Assembly: GCA_013398175.1 (NCBI GenBank)
Contig: VZRZ01005138.1
Span: forward strand, 211,817 to 275,816
Length of the DNA: 64,000 nt
Direction: 5' to 3'
Source: Climacteris rufus
Lineage: Eukaryota; Chordata; Aves; Passeriformes; Climacteridae
Under the pieces are notes generated by a model, which was not told the DNA's origin, made no database searches, and was given only the letters and a program-made list of their open reading frames with translations. Below, one piece after another: positions 60,085-64,000 of this stretch. The number at the start of each line of letters is the position of its first letter. Position 1 is the stretch's first letter. The translations under genes were made by a program, and so were the position numbers.

Positions 60085-63000
60085 GTAGGTCTTCAGTTTG
60101 TCTTTTTGTCCTCTGTGCATATGTTAATCAACTAACAAGTGAAGAAACAAAATACAGATTTGTGCTACTGGATCTGCAAACTAGAGAGAAGTATACATCC
60201 TACTAGTTTCTTCCTAAAAAGACTGTTTAAAAAAAACCCAAACACCAACCGACTTTATTGTAGCTAATTTTATGTTCTTTTCAGAAATCAAACTGTTGCA
60301 AATGGAAGTAGCTATTTGTGTTGATTCATTGGGATTATGGCACACAGGGTGCATAAACTTAATTGCAGAAATAGTGCTACAAAAATACCATTAAATATTG
60401 ACCACAAATATATGAGTTTATAGCTAGAAAGAGTGTTTTTCATTCACTTTTGTTGAAGTAATTTTCTGCCCTTTTCTCCCTTAGGCAGTGATGTGATTTG
60501 TTTATAACATTATGTGTGGGTCCCAAACCCACATGATTGAGCAAATAGTTAGAGCGAAATTGACATTTACTAGTTAGAAGTTTGATACAGAGAATACTGT
60601 TTCTTTTATTAATGTAAGTATCTGTAAAACTCATAGGCAAATCACCAATAGTAAGTCTATAATCTTCTCTGGCAATTAGAATAGGAGACTTTTCTCTGGA
60701 AAAGTAAATATAAATACATTGAATTTTTTTTTTTCAGATTCTGGGTTTGACTGACTTTGCTGATTTTGGAATGTGGGGATATCCATGGACCTGGTTTCTT
60801 TCAACTGTAGCTGTATAATTTTGTCTTGTATGGGTCTTTTTACCATGAGCTAGAAGACAAAGTTGTGGCCTTCTAAAGTGAAATTGAAGTTTTATTTTTA
60901 AAAACCAAACCAGCCTAAAGCAGACACAGAATCCTCTGGAATGTTTCAAATGAAGTTAGCTGTCATTAGAAGTATGTTTAATTCCCCTAAGAGCTTCTGC
61001 AGAAAGTTACAATACGTGGAAAATTAGGGTAGATAATTCTGACGGCTTATAGGACCTTTATATTCTCTCTGATATTCCAGGTAACTTCTGTGAAGCCTCT
61101 AAAGTTGCATTTTGATTATGGTCAGTAAGAGGCCAAACCCATTGGTTAGCCAGGACAGGCAGTGCCAAGATGATGTGTGTGATGGCTGCATTGCTGTTAG
61201 ATCTGTCTGGTACCTTTGAGGCTCTTTGCAAGATAGTTTATAAAACAGAGAGTAAATAGAGAGTATTGAATGTTAGTATGGCCTGGCTGCCCAATAGCCT
61301 TAAAGTCATAAAAATGAATAATAGGTTTTGAAAGAAAATAATTAATATCTACAGGTTCAGAAATTGCTCTGTTAATGGATGTCCTCATCAATTAAACTTA
61401 ATTGTCTGAAAAGTGTTATTGATTGCGTTGATGTTTTATCTAAACATGCAAAGAAAAGGAAAAAACTGATTTGTCTAATGTTATTTGGTGACTATTTTCA
61501 TGCTCATCTATAGTGTGAAAAATGGTAAGAGAAAGTTGCATCAGTCTTTTTTTTCCCCCCCACGAATCTGTTTGCTGCTGTAGTATGGCATGAGCAGGCA
61601 TGGCGCTTTTGTGCAGGAGAGACTTACAAGATCATTTTAGGGAAATTTAATTATTCCTCGAGTTAGAAACTTTCTTCTGCTGCACAGCTGAGGGAAGCTT
61701 GCATGCATCTTATGTACCATTACAATTTTTTAATTAAATATTTGTGTAACTCGAAGATCAAGTACTGTATTGTATGTACTTAGTGCCCACGTGTGTTATT
61801 TTGAGTTTGTTATTTACTTGCTAGACTTGATCCTTTATTTAGAGATATTGGGTAGTTCCTATTCTTTTTCCTTAAATCTTTTTCTTTCTCTTTTTCCAGT
61901 TTTGTTAGGCAATCCAATCACAAAGTGGATTTGGGTAATGATAAGGGGACTATGTGGTGTGGCTGTCTCCTGTGTTTGGTTAGCTGTGTCACTGAGTTTG
62001 TACACAGGCAAAAGCACCAGCCTTGGTGCCAGGAGTTTATTCAGTTCATAACTTCTGGTCCACAGATTATGCCACGGTTGTTTGTCATTTTGTGCATATC
62101 ATTGTAAAGTTACTTGTAGGGTAATTGTGACTAAAGCTGTAGGAGGTATTTGTAAGCCAGACTTAAATGTCACGATATTTGTGTGGAGATGTGTTTGGTA
62201 TATGGTGGATGTGTTACTTAATCTGTGGTAGCTTTGTGGTTCACCATGTGCCTTTTTCTTACCTTTTACTTTATGCCATGTCACTATCTCAAGCTGTTGG
62301 TTCCTTCATGTGCAGAAGGAGGCTGGAGGTTGCATTCTGATGTTAAATATTACATTTTTATGAACACAGTTATAATCTTTCATCAATTTTAGTAACCTGA
62401 TTCTTCAATTTCACATTTTTTTCCTGGTTCCAACAGTTATTGCCATTTACTTGGCAGAGATGGGAGGAAGGTGACTGTTTCATCTAATTCATAGCTTAGA
62501 AACTCATTTTGAGAAATAAAAACATATGCAGTTGATTTTCTGGGTTAAGTATGGCCCTGACAACTACTTGTCCCTTTCAGAAAATTATTAATAGGCTTAA
62601 AATAATGTGGTTTAGCCTTTTAGCATTTTTTTTTTTAATTCTTGTCTGTCTTTGGGAATAGAAGAGAAAGTTAGGAATGTAGATTAATTTGTCTGCCTCT
62701 TTATTAGTGCATTTGAGAAGTGCTTGACAAAGCTTTCTCCTGTATCTATTTAGAGATTGGGTTATTTGGAATAGGAGCTCTGCCAAATGACAATTTATAT
62801 TGGATATATAAATATTTCCCCACCATCAATTTCCCTGTACTTGTCCATCTGGTATACAAATTTCATCCATCCCTTGACAAGACACCAAAGTAGAGCAACA
62901 GAAACACCAGCACTGCTCTGCTGTGGTCACAGAGAGGCAGCTGCTGAACTAAGCCAGAGGGTGCTCAGGTTCTCTCTACCAGGAGGCACGAGAGCTCTCA

Positions 63001-63575
63001 AGAAACACTGAGTGACATCCACTCAAGAATTTCTGCCAATTCCTCTTTCTAAATGCAAGGCTGCCTGCCACCATCACTTCCTTTTGAACTATGATGTCAT
63101 GCAGTTGTGGTTGTGAATGGCCCCTCCTCAGCCTTTGTAAAGAGCTACTTTAAAAACAAAACCTGTTTGTTACATTCCTCTTCAACTACAGCAGTGACCT
63201 TGCTGATACCCCCATCTTCTTACAGTTCATTTTCAAAAATCTTTGATCTTCTTTGGTACATCTGTTGTAGGAATGCTAGTCTGCAGACTCACGTGTAAGA
63301 TGTATCAATTTACAGATGCAGACATGGAGAAAGACTATGCTAGCTTGCTCTTTGAATTCAGAGTTAAGTGATTATGCTGAAGCGTTTAGAGCCTGGAAAG
63401 GATTAACTGAGTGGCAGTAATGGTAGCCACTGTTTGTCCTTATGCCTTCTGCCCCTGCTCCCTACCCCAAATTATGCTTGACATTGACTTTTCTAGTCTG
63501 CTGGAGTGGAGGAAGGCTTGGTTGGATTTATTATTCTGTGATGAGATTAAAAATACCAACTTTTTCTGGCTTCAG

Positions 63576-63803
63576 AGGAGAGGTGGCAGAGCTGGGGAAA
63601 TGGTCCGTGCCTCTCTATGCCTTCATATAAACCAACAGGGGGTTTACTCTTTTCACAGGAATGGACAAACAGTCAAAATTTTAAACATTGGAAAAAACAT
63701 TCAAAGAAATTTTTGTTTACATTGGGAAGAGAAACAAAAAGGGAGAAAGGTTATGAGTAAACATCTGTGTATGTCTTTTGTTCAGTCTGAATTTGGCAAT
63801 GAG
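63576..63803 (+). other. Exon candidate, 228 bp, in-frame and open
   Basis: AACTTTTTCTGGCTTCAG ends at 63575 and a consensus donor GAG/GTGAGC follows 63803. The 228 bp (76 codons) are open in one frame, entering and leaving at phase 0, within a longer open frame of 134 codons (63411-63815). The translation is basic, with a Lys-Ile-Leu-Asn-Ile-Gly-Lys-Asn stretch in the middle and ends Glu-Phe-Gly-Asn-Glu. No family is recognised. The exact phase, strong donor and length make this the best of the three candidates, but it is still weak evidence without conservation or RNA data. Confidence 0.25.
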
Positions 63804-64000
63804 GTGAGCAGATAAGAGTTCATTTTGCTGTAGCTGGCAAAAGTTGGTGTATCACATATACAGTGTATGCACAGAACTGAGATGATATCCTACTTCTCTG
63901 TTAAGGAGTACCATTTTGTGGTATGAGAAACTCTGTATATATGTTATGATAATGAGTTGATTAAAATCTGTGTTAAAGTTGTATACTGAAGTTTATTTCA

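Larger units (their letters stand above)
58815..64000. other. Unique AT-rich sequence with two exon candidates
   Basis: No recognised gene or repeat. Two plus-strand, splice-flanked open segments are listed separately. A strong pyrimidine tract ending CTCTTTTTCCAG (to 61899) has no convincing exon after it. The end of the window shows no boundary. Confidence 0.5.

Noticed and set aside
61900..61935. Exon after the strong pyrimidine tract ending at 61899
   Set aside because: The only close donor (GTAATG) would leave a 35-bp exon; too weak to list.
1..64000. CRISPR array, tRNA, rRNA or bacterial operon
   Set aside because: No regularly spaced direct repeats, cloverleaf-like gene or dense coding sequence is present; the composition and repeats are those of a bird nuclear genome.

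Overview
The window looks like nuclear DNA from a bird, probably a songbird. The evidence is CR1 LINE fragments of the avian type, with 3' tails reading like ATTCTRTG. There are also two solo long terminal repeats (LTRs) of avian ERVL-like design, one beginning with the TGTGCTAGTTTG edge that I associate with passerine genomes. No mammalian-type Alu, B1 or LINE-1 was seen. The DNA is AT-rich and CpG-poor. I found no protein-coding gene, rRNA, tRNA, CRISPR array or bacterial feature. Open frames are short, many overlap on opposite strands, and none gave a recognisable protein family. The window is best described as intergenic or deep-intronic sequence of a macrochromosome.

Layout. 1-3815: unique AT-rich DNA with one perfect hairpin near 540. 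3816-3949: T/G low-complexity tract broken by an 8-N gap. 4301-4322: perfect palindrome made of two RUNX-type cores. 5165-5885: solo LTR on the minus strand. 5886-21282: unique sequence with an NFI-type palindrome near 11960, an AT-rich patch at 11656-11790 and a 16-N gap at 14416-14431. 21283-21550: CR1, minus strand. 22418-23084: ERVL-type LTR, plus strand, with a short CR1 tail apparently nested inside. 23085-38136: unique sequence with a possible decayed LTR near 28.7-29.0 kb. 38021-38034: perfect RFX X-box. 38200-49770: unique sequence with paired X-box-like sites near 47850. 49771-50560: GC-rich, CpG-poor block. 56800-58814: cluster of three CR1 fragments on the plus strand, the last ending in what looks like a 33-bp micro-inversion. 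58815-64000: unique sequence with two open, splice-flanked exon candidates.

There is no operon or pathway to describe. The repeats are decayed insertions. The most interesting non-repeat signals are compact dyad motifs matching vertebrate transcription-factor sites (RUNX, NFI, RFX), and three plus-strand exon candidates within 57-64 kb that might belong to an unannotated or non-coding transcript. All of these calls are pattern recognition by eye; none was checked against a database.
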